A stretch of DNA of 64,000 nt from Flavobacterium salmonis (GCF_903819435.1 NZ_CAIJDP010000052.1:33555-97554), one strand, 5' to 3'; numbered from the stretch's first letter, positions 30,222 through 40,645 are shown. Made by a program: numbers and translations. Notes: generated by a model not told the origin, from the sequence alone.

Positions 30222-32168
30222 TTAGTTATATCCTGGATTCTGATATTCTGCTTTTTCAGCAGCACTCATCTCCATTAAATCTATCTGCCCTTGAGGTATT
30301 GGACGCAAATAATGATACGGTTGAATAGTTCTGGTAACAACCTGTGGGGTATGTTGGCCATAATTCGATCCACTGATTGAATATGTACCTGCAAGCTCGT
30401 TCCATTTTTGGGTTCTTACTAAGTCGTACCAACGATATCCTTCACCATAATATTCTCGAGAACGTTCAGCCAAAATATAATTAATAGTAATTACTGCAGG
30501 AGTTGCACTTGTCAATAAAGCACTATTGTCTGCACTTTTTGCAACATTACCATTATTATCCCAACGCCATTTTCCGGCACGGGCACGTATTACATTTATA
30601 AGGCTTCTAGCAGTCATAGAACCTGTTGCTCCTTTAACTGCAGCTTCTGCGGCAACAAAATAAAGTTCTGAAAATTTAGCTATCGGGAATGGTCTTGTAC
30701 TACCTGCATTTGGCTGCCCTAATCCTCCGGCATTATCAGTACGGTATGGTCCTAATTTCCATAAACCGGGATAAACAATTCTGCTTATTCCTGACGGTGA
30801 AATAACATAATCAGCTCTGCCTGGTAAAACTCCGGCACCAACGCCACTGTCACCTGCTCCTGAAGGATATGTAATTGGTGTAGCAGGTTCATCATTTAGA
30901 AAAGTTACAATTGCACTATTTGGTGTTACCGGTAATCCATTCGCATTATACAATGTTGGGACTGCTGTTAATCCAGTTCCTGTCAAATTCCAATTTCCAC
31001 GATAAACAGAAGTAAATGTTCCATCATATCTTGAATCATTTGTCTTATCAGCAAAAGTATTGGTAAAAACTTCAATAGGCGGTACCATTCTTACCCATGG
31101 ACGTCCTAAAAATTGATCAGCCGCTCGTTGTACTGATGAAACTGAACCTCCAGACGAGTTTTTACTTCTAATAGCTGTATAATTGAATGTCCCCATCCAA
31201 CCAGCGAAATTATCAGGAGAGCCTCCGCTTCCGTAAGTAAGACTTGCACCATTGTAATATTCACTTTCTTCAGTATGATCTGCATAAAGCATTACTTCTT
31301 TATTACGGTCATTAGAGCCTAAGTTAACATCATAATAATAGTCTAACAGCCCATATGAACCCGGATTATTAATTCCTTCTAAAGCCAAGTCGTATGCTTT
31401 CTGAAAATACCATTGTGCATTGTGTCCATCAGGGTCAGTTCTCGGAGTATCAGGATAGGTTGGAATATTATTTGGATTTTCTAACCACCAGGCATAGGTC
31501 AAATATGCTTTTGCTAAATACAAACGTGCTACCGTTTTAGTTACCGTACCAGTTAATCTTTGAGCATCAGGTAATTCATTTACAGCTATTACCAGATCCG
31601 GAAAAATAGCTTTAGTATAAACCTCTGATACTGTATTTCGCTTAGAAGATCTCGATGGTTTAGTGTTAAATTTCAGTTCACCTGCCCCTAAATCTAAAGG
31701 TACACCGCCAAAATTCTGCACTAATAAAAAATAATCAAAAGCCCTAAAAAATCTGGACTCAGCAATTAAACTACTTGCAACACCCACTGCTGCCCCATTT
31801 TCAATAATTCCGCTGGCAGTGTTTATATCATTATATGAATTATTCCAAACTACGTCTGCTCTGCTCGAATTAGGATTAATAACTCCAACCCCGGATAAAT
31901 CATGATCTTTGAAATTTCCGTCGGCCTGTTGTCCATATGTATGTTCATCTGTACCAGTTTGTACAGAATTGTAATAATAGGCCTGCCCATATATCCAGCG
32001 TAAATGCGCATAATGTGAAGTTAATCCCTGTTTTACACCCGCTTCTGTTTTAAAATAGCCAGGCTCATAAAAATCATGTGGTTTTTCCTCTAAAATATCA
32101 GAGCAGCCTGCAAAGGAGAACAAAACTACTGATCCTATAATTAATTTTTTTAAAATATATCGTTTCAT
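30222..32168 (-). CDS. SusD/RagB-family lipoprotein (xylan locus)
   Basis: A 648-aa lipoprotein (lipobox FAGC, Cys22) with SusD features: DILEEKPHDFYEPGYF at the mature N-terminus, ARLYLAKAYLTYAWWLENP in the TPR region and the C-terminal ILAERSREYYGEGYRWYDLVRTQKW block, ending in YQNPGYN. It should bind xylo-oligosaccharides at the cell surface and act as the lid of the SusC transporter, whose gene ends 12 bp upstream. No SusE/SusF-like binding protein follows. Confidence 0.96.
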   Translation of the reverse strand: MKRYILKKLIIGSVVLFSFAGCSDILEEKPHDFYEPGYFKTEAGVKQGLTSHYAHLRWIYGQAYYYNSVQTGTDEHTYGQQADGNFKDHDLSGVGVINPNSSRADVVWNNSYNDINTASGIIENGAAVGVASSLIAESRFFRAFDYFLLVQNFGGVPLDLGAGELKFNTKPSRSSKRNTVSEVYTKAIFPDLVIAVNELPDAQRLTGTVTKTVARLYLAKAYLTYAWWLENPNNIPTYPDTPRTDPDGHNAQWYFQKAYDLALEGINNPGSYGLLDYYYDVNLGSNDRNKEVMLYADHTEESEYYNGASLTYGSGGSPDNFAGWMGTFNYTAIRSKNSSGGSVSSVQRAADQFLGRPWVRMVPPIEVFTNTFADKTNDSRYDGTFTSVYRGNWNLTGTGLTAVPTLYNANGLPVTPNSAIVTFLNDEPATPITYPSGAGDSGVGAGVLPGRADYVISPSGISRIVYPGLWKLGPYRTDNAGGLGQPNAGSTRPFPIAKFSELYFVAAEAAVKGATGSMTARSLINVIRARAGKWRWDNNGNVAKSADNSALLTSATPAVITINYILAERSREYYGEGYRWYDLVRTQKWNELAGTYSISGSNYGQHTPQVVTRTIQPYHYLRPIPQGQIDLMEMSAAEKAEYQNPGYN

Positions 32169-32180
32169 GGTTGTTCCTGA

Positions 32181-35100
32181 TTAAAATGTTAAATTAAGTC
32201 CGAATAAATAATTTCTGGTTGAAGGTGTGTTTGTTCCAATAACCAAAAATCTTTTCTGGTAAGTCGTAGTTACTGCCTGATTTTCATCTCCTAATGAATT
32301 TGTTTCCGGATCCATACCAGACATTTTGTGGTATGGAGAGAAAAGTACGAAAGGATTTTGAGCCGTAACATAAAGTCTCAGTTTTTCAATCCCTAAATCT
32401 CTCATAAACTGCTGATCCAATGTGTAACCTAGTGTTAATGCTCTGATTTTTACATATGATGCATCAAAATAACCCATCGTTGACATATACTTAGGGTTGT
32501 CTCCACTTCTAATACCTCTTGGATTAGGAAACTCTGCATCTGTGTTCTCCGGTGTCCAGTAATCCGCATCAACATTACTTCTGCGTCCGTTAAGAAGATT
32601 AAGATAACTGTTACCTCCATAAAGCGTACTAACTAATACACCACCGCTTTTAAATGCACCAACTGCTGAAAAATCAAAACCTTTATAGCTTAAATTAGTA
32701 TTAAAACCTCCTTGAAAATCCGGGTCAGTATCGATGATTTGTCTATCACTTGAATTGATTGCGCGTGTTGGTGAACCATCTGCGTTAAAATCTCCAGTAT
32801 ATTTAACTTTAATAGACCCTACAACAGTTCCTTGCTGGTCAATACCAGTTGGTCCTGGCTCTAATATTGACATATAAGGATCACCTTCCTGCCAGATACC
32901 AACTTTTTGATAATCATAAATAGAATTGATATTATGACCTACAAACCATGAATTTCCCTCATCCCTTGTAGCTCCTGAGGCCAGTTTGACTAACTTGTTA
33001 TCATTTGCATATAGGTTAAATCCAACAGACCAGCTCAGTCCTTTTGGATTATCCAAAATAACTCCGTTTAATGATATTTCATAACCTTTATTTTCAGTCT
33101 CTCCAACATTCCCAACGTAATTACTTACACCACCTGTTGCTGGTAGATTAACCTTTTGCAGAACATCGGTTGTATGTGTTGTGTAATATTCAATTGTACC
33201 GGATAAACGATTATTAAAGAATCCAAAATCCAATCCATAATTCCAAGTTGTAGAAAATTCCCATGATAATTCTGGATTAGGTGCTTGTGTAACATATACT
33301 CCTGTAGAGTTTGTATTTCCAAAATTGTAAGGTCTTGTACCCAAAGCTCCTAAAGTACTATATGGATCTACAGCCTGATTAGAAGTTGTGCCATAACCAG
33401 CACGTAATTTAATTAAATTAATCCATGAAAAATTTTTCATAAAAGATTCATTTGAAACTGTCCATCCTGCTGACACAGCTGGATAAGTAAACCATTTATT
33501 GCCTGGTGCAAGTCTTGACGAACCATCTGAACGAATTGTTCCGGAAATAAAATATTTATTATCATAAGAATACATTAATCTAGCCATATAGGACCTTAGC
33601 CCCCATTGTGTATAATCCTGCTCTTCTGGCTTAATAACCGCTTCTTCTTCACTCTGTCCTAAGTTGTAAAACTGAAAGGCGTCAGAAGTAATTCCGTTTC
33701 TTGTTATACGAGAAGTGTTACTTGTACGCTGCTCATTTGAATACAAACCAACAAAATTTATAGTGTGTTTATCAGCGAAAGTCTTATCATAGGTTAACAG
33801 GTTCTCAATAAGCCATTGTGTTGACAATGTGTTGCTAATAGCTGCATTTGAAATCGTTGTTGGATTTACATCAAATACACCATATCCTTCATAATACCCA
33901 CTGTTAGAGGTACGAAAGTTCAATCCGCCGTTCATTCGATATTTTAAACCTTCAACTCCTGGTATTTTTACCTCGGCAAAAATATTATTATAAGAACTAA
34001 AAGCTCTGGTTTGGTTTACATAAGATTCTCCTAAACCTTCAATAGTATTTCTTGTATACACCCAATTTTCGTCAGCTCCCATTCTAACTGTTCTTTTAAG
34101 GGATCCGTCTGCATTATATGGATTAGCTAAAGGAGAAGTTCCTAAGATAGTCCCGGTACCAATATTATCGCCATTAGTAACAGCATAATTACTATTTGTA
34201 GTAAATCCCATACGGAAAATTTTTCCAACCTGTTGATCTAAACCTGCTCTAAGACTGAAACGTTCGTATTTTTGACCCGGTAAAACGGACTCCTCCTTAT
34301 AATACCCTAACCCTGCATTATATGAACCACGCTCAGTACCTCCTGAAACACTTATATCATGGCTAATCATTTCACCAGCTCCATAAAGCAAATCCTGCCA
34401 GTCTGTATTAGTATCTCTTGATTCATCAACCCCATCTGTATATAAATTTGTATAATCTCGAAGTGCGGCAAACTTTGCTCCATCCATCATATCATATTTA
34501 CCAAAAACTTGTTTGATACCAGTAAATCCATTATAATTAAATGTCGCTTTTTGATTTTTACGTCCTTTATTCGTTGTAATCAATATAACTCCATTTGCTC
34601 CTCTTGAGCCATAAATAGCAGTTGCAGATGCATCCTTTAAGATATCAACAGATTTAATATCTACTGGATTAATATCTCCTATTTGACCTCCAAATGGAAC
34701 ACCATCAAGTACAACCAGCGGATCATTATCTCCTGTAAGTGATCTGGTTCCTCGTATACGGATTTGCATAGCTGCTCCGGGCTTGGTTGAAGTCTGCGTA
34801 AGCTCAACTCCCGCCAATCTACCTTGCAATGCCTGTGTTACGTTGGCAGATTGCACTTCATTTAATTCTTTTCCTCCAAGAGAAGCTACAGATCCGGTTA
34901 CCGCTTCTTTTCTTTGCGTACCATATCCAATAACAACAACTTCTTTTAAAACGCCTGATTCTTCTTCAAGCTTCACATTAATCTGGTTTTGTCCATTCAC
35001 CGCTACTTCTTTGCTTTTTAAGCCTATAAAGCTAAAAACAAGTACTCCGTTAGAAGGAACATCAATAGAATAAGTACCATCAAAACCGGTACTTACGCCA

Positions 35101-35273
35101 GTTTTAGTTCCCTTTAAATTTACATTAGCTCCAGGAATAGGACCATTTATATCCGATACTGTTCCTTTGACTTTCGTTTGCGCACCTGCATGGAGTGATA
35201 AGCCAAACATTAAGATCAAAAAACAATAGCATTTTAATAGCTTTGCTTTACTTGTAACAAAAAAGTTATTCAT
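32181..35273 (-). CDS. SusC/RagA-family TonB-dependent transporter (xylan locus)
   Basis: A 1030-aa outer-membrane importer with a signal peptide (about 1-31), a carboxypeptidase-regulatory-like domain (about 33-110), the SusC signature VVIGYGTQRKEAVTGSV, a plug domain (RIRGTRSLTGDNDPLVVLDGVPFG, SVDILKDASATAIYGSRGANG) and a barrel ending in RNYLFGLNLTF. It should import xylo-oligosaccharides with the SusD encoded 12 bp downstream. Two LacI-type operators lie upstream (35363-35374 and 35686-35697); the nearer one overlaps the -33 element of a promoter whose -7 box is at 35337-35344. This makes it the head of the long enzyme operon. Confidence 0.96.
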   Translation of the reverse strand: MNNFFVTSKAKLLKCYCFLILMFGLSLHAGAQTKVKGTVSDINGPIPGANVNLKGTKTGVSTGFDGTYSIDVPSNGVLVFSFIGLKSKEVAVNGQNQINVKLEEESGVLKEVVVIGYGTQRKEAVTGSVASLGGKELNEVQSANVTQALQGRLAGVELTQTSTKPGAAMQIRIRGTRSLTGDNDPLVVLDGVPFGGQIGDINPVDIKSVDILKDASATAIYGSRGANGVILITTNKGRKNQKATFNYNGFTGIKQVFGKYDMMDGAKFAALRDYTNLYTDGVDESRDTNTDWQDLLYGAGEMISHDISVSGGTERGSYNAGLGYYKEESVLPGQKYERFSLRAGLDQQVGKIFRMGFTTNSNYAVTNGDNIGTGTILGTSPLANPYNADGSLKRTVRMGADENWVYTRNTIEGLGESYVNQTRAFSSYNNIFAEVKIPGVEGLKYRMNGGLNFRTSNSGYYEGYGVFDVNPTTISNAAISNTLSTQWLIENLLTYDKTFADKHTINFVGLYSNEQRTSNTSRITRNGITSDAFQFYNLGQSEEEAVIKPEEQDYTQWGLRSYMARLMYSYDNKYFISGTIRSDGSSRLAPGNKWFTYPAVSAGWTVSNESFMKNFSWINLIKLRAGYGTTSNQAVDPYSTLGALGTRPYNFGNTNSTGVYVTQAPNPELSWEFSTTWNYGLDFGFFNNRLSGTIEYYTTHTTDVLQKVNLPATGGVSNYVGNVGETENKGYEISLNGVILDNPKGLSWSVGFNLYANDNKLVKLASGATRDEGNSWFVGHNINSIYDYQKVGIWQEGDPYMSILEPGPTGIDQQGTVVGSIKVKYTGDFNADGSPTRAINSSDRQIIDTDPDFQGGFNTNLSYKGFDFSAVGAFKSGGVLVSTLYGGNSYLNLLNGRRSNVDADYWTPENTDAEFPNPRGIRSGDNPKYMSTMGYFDASYVKIRALTLGYTLDQQFMRDLGIEKLRLYVTAQNPFVLFSPYHKMSGMDPETNSLGDENQAVTTTYQKRFLVIGTNTPSTRNYLFGLNLTF

Positions 35274-35336
35274 AAAAATTGATTTAAATAGTTAAAATTA
35301 GTTTTTGGTTTATTTAGTTAATAAGTGTATTTATTA

Positions 35337-35366
35337 CAAATATAAATAAAAATACATAATACACAA
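35337..35366 (-). promoter_or_regulatory. Bacteroidota-type promoter of the susC operon
   Basis: On the - strand, TATATTTG (35337-35344) matches the TAnnTTTG -7 consensus exactly. A TTG (35364-35366) sits 19 bp further upstream as the -33 element. That TTG lies inside the operator at 35363-35374. The expected start point is near 35330, giving a leader of about 57 nt. Confidence 0.65.
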
Positions 35367-35374
35367 TCGGTTGT
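35363..35374. promoter_or_regulatory. LacI-type operator A (susC promoter)
   Basis: ACAATCGGTTGT, a near-palindrome with ACAA/TTGT arms. The identical 12-mer occurs upstream of the symporter gene and of lacI. Binding here would cover the -33 element, which fits repression. Confidence 0.75.
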
Positions 35375-35685
35375 TTGTGTTTTTTTTAAATATTTAGTAA
35401 AAAAACATGAATTAAAAAACGTTCTATATATTTAAAATTTAAAAAAAATGAATTATATGTAATTACATAATATCTTTTCAAATATTTTTTACCACTTTTA
35501 AATAGTTTAGTAAAATTCAATATAAAAATCACAAAAGAAAAAAATACTAAAATCAAATATTATGGGAAAAGCTATAATTACATTTGAAGTATAATTATTG
35601 TTAAAAATAGCAATCCTCATAAAAACAACAGGTTGCCTTACTCAAGTTGTCATGAAATTAGTTTAAAAAATAGAATTAAAGAAAG

Positions 35686-35697
35686 GCAATCGGTTGT
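35686..35697. promoter_or_regulatory. LacI-type operator B (distal, susC)
   Basis: GCAATCGGTTGT, differing from operator A at the first base only. It lies 323 bp upstream of operator A, a distance compatible with DNA looping by a dimeric or tetrameric LacI protein. Confidence 0.65.
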
Positions 35698-35767
35698 TAA
35701 CTTAAGACATAATTATACCATTACAATGTTCTGATACTCGAATAGTTTAAATTAAGAAAAAAATTAT

Positions 35768-36424
35768 CTAAAGCTCCATCTTTTTGGCATCTTCAATAAA
35801 TTGATTTAGTCCAATATCTGTCAAAGGGTGTTTTAGTAATCCCTTAATAGAAGATAATGGTCCGGTCATAACATCAGATCCTACTTTGGCACAATTCACT
35901 ACATGCATGGTATGTCTGATTGAAGCTGAAAGTATTTCTGTATTGAAAGCATAATTATCATAAATTTCCCTGATTTCTGAAATCAAATGCATTCCGTCAG
36001 TTGAGATATCATCCAATCTTCCTAAAAATGGAGAAACATAAGTCGCACCGGCTTTCGCAGCCAATAAAGCTTGTCCTGCTGAAAAAACTAAAGTAACATT
36101 CGTTCTGATTCCTTTATCTGAAAAATATTTACAAGCTTTGATTCCGTCAGCAATCATCGGTAATTTCACTACGATTTGTTCGTGCAAAGCGGCAAGCTCT
36201 TCTCCTTCTCTGATCATTCCGTCAAAGTCCGTTGAAATAACTTCAGCAGAAACATCGCCATCTACAATATTACAGATCTCCAGATAATGTTTCAAAATAT
36301 TATCTTTTCCTGTAATTCCTTCTTTAGCCATTAATGACGGATTTGTCGTAACGCCATCTAAAACGCCAAGCGCCTGGGCTTCTTTAATATCTTCTAAATT
36401 TGCTGTGTCAATAAAAAATTTCAT
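35768..36424 (-). CDS. tal: Transaldolase (small TalC/FSA-type)
   Basis: A 218-aa cytoplasmic (beta/alpha)8 enzyme of the small transaldolase/fructose-6-phosphate aldolase family: [22 protein letters not shown] and the Schiff-base Lys87 in IVVKLPM. It moves dihydroxyacetone units between sugar phosphates and links xylulose-5-phosphate to glycolysis through the non-oxidative pentose phosphate pathway. It follows xylA by 352 bp that contain two hairpins, so it may have its own promoter. The length is normal for the family. Confidence 0.93.
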   Translation of the reverse strand: MKFFIDTANLEDIKEAQALGVLDGVTTNPSLMAKEGITGKDNILKHYLEICNIVDGDVSAEVISTDFDGMIREGEELAALHEQIVVKLPMIADGIKACKYFSDKGIRTNVTLVFSAGQALLAAKAGATYVSPFLGRLDDISTDGMHLISEIREIYDNYAFNTEILSASIRHTMHVVNCAKVGSDVMTGPLSSIKGLLKHPLTDIGLNQFIEDAKKMEL

Positions 36425-36606
36425 TGTTTTTTTTGTTTAAGTTTATTTTTGATTAAATAATAGTCCTGTATTCCAATTCAATAAAATGAATTAGAAACAA
36501 GTAATTTGATTTGAAATATAATTTGAAATTTGAATAAAAGCAGTAAAAGAAATCACTGCGAAGACAACTTGAAAAACTATCTGTTTTAAAATAAGAAATT
36601 AGTGAA

Positions 36607-36639
36607 ATGGCCGTTGACCTCTTCAACATCAACGGCCAT
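36607..36639 (-). terminator. Hairpin terminator after xylA
   Basis: A perfect 11-bp stem (ATGGCCGTTGA / TCAACGGCCAT) with an 11-nt loop, GC-rich at its core, followed on the - strand by TTCACTAATTTC. It probably ends the gntR-xylB-xylA transcript. Confidence 0.65.
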
Positions 36640-36665
36640 AATTACTAAATAATTAACTGAATATT

Positions 36666-36702
36666 CTCTGGCAAATACACTAACCAAAATATCTTGCCAG
36701 AG
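36666..36702 (-). terminator. Second hairpin after xylA
   Basis: A 9-bp stem (CTCTGGCAA / TTGCCAGAG) with a 19-nt AT-rich loop, placed between the xylA stop and the stronger hairpin. It may stabilise the mRNA 3' end rather than terminate. Confidence 0.4.
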
Positions 36703-36776
36703 ATAAAAAAACTTCAAAAAACAATCTTGATTTCGATTTAATTTTAACCGAAAATTATTTTTCTTTCTTCAATCGA

Positions 36777-38102
36777 TTAAATATACTGATTGATGATATT
36801 TTCGAATAATTCCTGTTTACCGCTTTGTAAATTTAATTCACCATTTTCCTGGGCAATTTTATACAAATCAGTTAAACTTAATTTTCCTTCTTCAAAAGCT
36901 TTTCCGTTTCCAGAATCGAAAGAACTATAACGTTGTGTTCTCAATTTATCATAAGGAGAAGATGTGATAATTTTGTCAGCCGTCAATAATGCTCTGGCAA
37001 AAGTATCAGCACCACCAATGTGAGCTAAGAATACATCTTCCATATCGGTAGAGTTTCTTCTAATTTTGGCATCAAAATTAACTCCTCCACCTTGTAGACC
37101 ACCTGCTTTTAAGAAAACCAACATTGCTTCTGTAACTTCCTGGATATTATTTGGGAATTGATCAGTATCCCATCCGTTTTGGTAATCACCTCTATTGGCA
37201 TCTAAACTTCCTAACATTCCGGCTTTGGCAGCTACTTCCATTTCATGTTGAAAAGTGTGTTGTGCTAATGTAGCGTGATTCACCTCGATGTTCATTTTGA
37301 AATCTTTCTCTAAGCCGTATTTATGCAAAAATCCAATAGCTGTAGCTGAGTCAAAATCATATTGGTGTTTCATTGGCTCCATAGGTTTTGGCTCAATGAA
37401 AAAATTTCCTTTGAATCCTTGTGCTCTTGCATAATCTCTTGCCTGAGCAAGGAATTGTCCCATATGATCCAATTCTCTTCCCATATCAGTGTTCAGCAAA
37501 GTCATATAACCTTCACGACCTCCCCAGAATACATAATTTTCTCCTCCTAAAGCAATGGTAGCATCCAATGCCAATTTTATTTGACCTCCAGCTCTTGCCA
37601 ATACATTAAAATCTGGATTAGTAGCGGCACCGTTCATGTATCTTGGATTAGAAAAACAGTTTGCAGTTCCCCAAAGTAATTTCACTCCGGAAGCGGCTTG
37701 TTTTTCTTTCAAATATTCTGTAATGGTAGCCAATCTGCTTTCTGATTCTGCGAATGTAGCTCCTTCGTTAACCAGGTCATAATCGTGAAAACAGTAATAA
37801 TCAAATCCCATTTTGGTGATGAATTCGAATGCTGCATCTGCTTTTTCTTTTGCGGCAGCGATGGCATCTGTAGGCTGATCCCAAGGAAAATGTTGCGTTC
37901 CCGGTCCGAATGGATCACTTCCTTGTCCGCAGAAAGTATGCCAATACGCAATTGCAAATTTAAAATGCTCACGCATTGTTTTTCCAGCTACAACCTGGTC
38001 TGGATTGTAATATTTAAAAGCTAAAGGATTATCTGATTCCCTTCCTTCAAATTTAATTTGACCTATACCTTTATAGTATTCTTTATTGCCTAAAACTATC
38101 AT
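36777..38102 (-). CDS. xylA: Xylose isomerase
   Basis: A 441-aa cytoplasmic enzyme with clear XylA motifs: [17 protein letters not shown], the catalytic His106/Asp109 in [21 protein letters not shown], the metal-binding [10 protein letters not shown] and [17 protein letters not shown]. It converts D-xylose to D-xylulose with divalent metal ions. The length is normal for the class II (440-aa) group. It starts 9 bp after xylB and is the last gene before the hairpin terminators, so gntR, xylB and xylA form one operon. Confidence 0.97.
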   Translation of the reverse strand: MIVLGNKEYYKGIGQIKFEGRESDNPLAFKYYNPDQVVAGKTMREHFKFAIAYWHTFCGQGSDPFGPGTQHFPWDQPTDAIAAAKEKADAAFEFITKMGFDYYCFHDYDLVNEGATFAESESRLATITEYLKEKQAASGVKLLWGTANCFSNPRYMNGAATNPDFNVLARAGGQIKLALDATIALGGENYVFWGGREGYMTLLNTDMGRELDHMGQFLAQARDYARAQGFKGNFFIEPKPMEPMKHQYDFDSATAIGFLHKYGLEKDFKMNIEVNHATLAQHTFQHEMEVAAKAGMLGSLDANRGDYQNGWDTDQFPNNIQEVTEAMLVFLKAGGLQGGGVNFDAKIRRNSTDMEDVFLAHIGGADTFARALLTADKIITSSPYDKLRTQRYSSFDSGNGKAFEEGKLSLTDLYKIAQENGELNLQSGKQELFENIINQYI

Positions 38103-38111
38103 TTTGTTCTT

Positions 38112-39596
38112 TTATTTATTTGTTAATATTAATTCTAATTCCTGTTTCCATTTTTGATATGCCTTTTCATATGGTTCTTTGTTTTTCAACGGTAAAAAAG
38201 TCATTACGTGATCGTTCGTTGTAATACTTGATCCAAATTTATTGTAGTCACCATCTTTTAAGCCAACTGCCCTTGCGGCACCGACTGCTCCTGTTGTATT
38301 GTAAATTTCAATTTCGTATCCAATTAATGTCGCAACCGTATTAGAGAAAATCTCAGAACGGAATAAATTGTCATTTCCGGCTCTGATCACATTAATTGTG
38401 GCATTATCATCTTTTAAACATTCCATTCCGTACACAAATGAAAAAGCAATTCCTTCCAGAGAAGCTCTGAATAAGTGCGCACTATTATGAATATTTAAAT
38501 TCAGATTTAAAAAGTGTGTTCCGATATTTTTATTGTTGAACATACGCTCAGCGCCATTTCCAAACGGAATTACCACCACTCCATCAGAACCTATGGCGAT
38601 TTTAGACGCTTTACGGTTCATTGATTCGTAAGTTTCATCGCCCATATTATTGCGCAGCCAACGGTACTGAATTCCGGCGCCATTTATGTTCAATAATTTA
38701 CCGATTCTCGGAGTTTCAACTTCGTAATTAACGTGTACAAAATTGTTTACACGGTTTGTTTTATTTCCTGTCGCCATTTCGCTTACCGCATAAAAAACGC
38801 CCGAAGTTCCGCCCGTAGCCGCCACTTCACCCGGATTTAAAACATTTAATGCCAATGCATTATTCGGCTGATCTCCTGCTCTGTAAACCACCGGAATTCC
38901 AACAGGAAGTCCAGATTCTTTAGAAGCTTTTTCATTTAAAGTTCCCTGATTCGTAAAATTCTCAACGATATCCGGCGTCAGCGACTGATCGATTCCGTAA
39001 TAATCCAATAACCAGTTGGCTACTTTGTTTTCTTTATAATCCCAAAGCATTCCTTCAGACAAACCATTTTTGGTAGTCGTTACTTTTCCGGTTAGTTTGT
39101 AGGCAATATAATCGCCTGGTAACATGTATTTATAAACCTTATTATAGATTTCCGGTTCGTTTTCCTTTACCCATTTTAATTTTGAGGCAGTGAAATTCCC
39201 AGGAGAATTCAGCAAATGTTCAGAGCATTTTTCTGCACCAATTTCGGCGTAAGCTTTGTTTCCAATTTCAACCGCACGGCTATCGCACCAAATAATAGAG
39301 TTACGCAAAGGGTTGCATGTATCATCCACAATAACCAATCCGTGCATTTGATAAGAGATACCAATACCCTGAATTTTTGAAGCCTCAATATTAGCCTCAC
39401 GAATAGCTCTTTTAGTGCCAGTGCAAATGTGCTGCCACCAAATTTCAGGATCCTGTTCTGCCCAATCTGCGTGTAGCGACACAATTTCCATTTCGTTTTG
39501 TGGCTCATTCAAAACAATTATCTTTTTACCTGTTTCAGCCTCAACGATAGCAACTTTTACAGACGAGCTTCCAATATCATATCCTATATAATACAT
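38112..39596 (-). CDS. xylB: Xylulokinase
   Basis: A 494-aa FGGY-family sugar kinase. The N-terminal ATPase motif YIGYDIGSSSVKVAIV, the substrate-domain MHGLVIVD and WCDSRA blocks, and the C-terminal ATPase segment GGTSGVFYAV followed by NVIRAGNDNLFRSEIFSN fit xylulokinase. It phosphorylates D-xylulose to xylulose-5-phosphate. It lies 3 bp downstream of the GntR-type regulator and 9 bp before xylA, a conserved xylose catabolic order. Confidence 0.95.
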   Translation of the reverse strand: MYYIGYDIGSSSVKVAIVEAETGKKIIVLNEPQNEMEIVSLHADWAEQDPEIWWQHICTGTKRAIREANIEASKIQGIGISYQMHGLVIVDDTCNPLRNSIIWCDSRAVEIGNKAYAEIGAEKCSEHLLNSPGNFTASKLKWVKENEPEIYNKVYKYMLPGDYIAYKLTGKVTTTKNGLSEGMLWDYKENKVANWLLDYYGIDQSLTPDIVENFTNQGTLNEKASKESGLPVGIPVVYRAGDQPNNALALNVLNPGEVAATGGTSGVFYAVSEMATGNKTNRVNNFVHVNYEVETPRIGKLLNINGAGIQYRWLRNNMGDETYESMNRKASKIAIGSDGVVVIPFGNGAERMFNNKNIGTHFLNLNLNIHNSAHLFRASLEGIAFSFVYGMECLKDDNATINVIRAGNDNLFRSEIFSNTVATLIGYEIEIYNTTGAVGAARAVGLKDGDYNKFGSSITTNDHVMTFLPLKNKEPYEKAYQKWKQELELILTNK

Positions 39597-39599
39597 AAC

Positions 39600-40610
39600 T
39601 TATAATGATTCTCTTAAAATTAATTTTGTTGGTATGTAACACTGCACAACTTCATCATGCGTGATAAATGCCGCAGCTTTTGTTCCTAATTCTTTAAAAT
39701 CAGTCGATATAACTGAAATTCCTTTGTATATAAATTTCTTCATTGGCGTTTCATTGTAAGACAAAAAACCAACATCTTCTCCAGGCTCTAAATCCTTCTC
39801 TTTGCACTGTTCTAAAAAGTGTCCTAAAATCCTGTCACTAATACTGATGTAAGCAATTCCTCTTTCGATATTGAATTTTTTAGCATCAGTAATAATTTCG
39901 CTATTGAAATTAAAATCGGCACAAAATTTCTTAAAAAATACTGCTGTTTCTTTTGGGTGATTCGTATAATCAGGATAAATAAAATGAATGCTTTTATACT
40001 TTTTAAACAAATCAGCAGCCTCTTTCAGTACATCATAAAATGATTTTCCGAAATCCTGAAAAATATAATTATTCTCTTTTTTTGAATGGATATTCCAATC
40101 AATCAAAAGCAATTTATCATTCGAGATTGCGGATAAAGTTGGTCCTACTTCCTTATCATCAAAATTCATTACTACATATTTGTAATATTTTCCAACGCTG
40201 TTATTAATGATTGTTTTAAAAACATCGATATTATAATGATGAAACTGCACATCGGTAATCACATTGTCCGCCAAATTATTCACAAATGAATGATACAAAA
40301 CCTCCTTATAAGCTTTGAATGTATCCAATACCAAAAGCACTTTTCGTGTCTCGCCTGAAACATAATATCCTTTATTCGGAACAGAATCAATTACATTCTG
40401 CTCTTTCAAAATTGAATACGCTTTAAAAACCGTATCTCTCGACAACTGATTTTCTTTACAAATCGCATTTACAGACGGAAGCAAATCTCCTTTTTGCAGA
40501 ATATTCTCTGCAATAGCATTATTTATTCCGTTTACCAATTGCTGGTATTTCGGAATATCACTGTCGTGATTGATTATAAATACAAATTTTTCCTGCTCTT
40601 CGTTTAACAT
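39600..40610 (-). CDS. GntR/LacI-hybrid transcriptional regulator of xylose genes
   Basis: A 336-aa regulator. The N-terminal winged helix-turn-helix (about 10-75: YQQLVNGINNAIAENILQKGDLLPSVNAICKENQLSRDTVFKAYSIL) is GntR-type. The rest (about 85-336) resembles the periplasmic-binding-like sensor domain of LacI and AraR-type proteins, with GFLSYNETPMKKF near the end. It should bind a pentose or pentose phosphate and control xylBA, which follow 3 bp downstream. Its promoter region has a 10-bp inverted repeat and an ACAACCCGTTGT site. Confidence 0.85.
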   Translation of the reverse strand: MLNEEQEKFVFIINHDSDIPKYQQLVNGINNAIAENILQKGDLLPSVNAICKENQLSRDTVFKAYSILKEQNVIDSVPNKGYYVSGETRKVLLVLDTFKAYKEVLYHSFVNNLADNVITDVQFHHYNIDVFKTIINNSVGKYYKYVVMNFDDKEVGPTLSAISNDKLLLIDWNIHSKKENNYIFQDFGKSFYDVLKEAADLFKKYKSIHFIYPDYTNHPKETAVFFKKFCADFNFNSEIITDAKKFNIERGIAYISISDRILGHFLEQCKEKDLEPGEDVGFLSYNETPMKKFIYKGISVISTDFKELGTKAAAFITHDEVVQCYIPTKLILRESL

Positions 40611-40645
40611 ATTGTTCCGTTCTGTTCTGGTATGCTAAAGTAGCT

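Larger units (their letters stand above)
35274..35767. other. susC upstream control region
   Basis: A 494-bp, very AT-rich gap. It holds the promoter and two LacI-type operators listed separately, plus a CAACAGGTTGCC stretch near 35625-35636 that resembles a degenerate half-site. I see no gene in it. The transaldolase gene ends at its far edge. Confidence 0.6.
36425..36776. other. Gap between xylA and the transaldolase gene with two hairpins
   Basis: The 352-bp gap holds two successive stem-loops (36607-36639 and 36666-36702) downstream of xylA on the - strand, then about 180 bp of AT-rich leader before the transaldolase gene. I found no LacI-type 12-mer in it. Confidence 0.5.
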
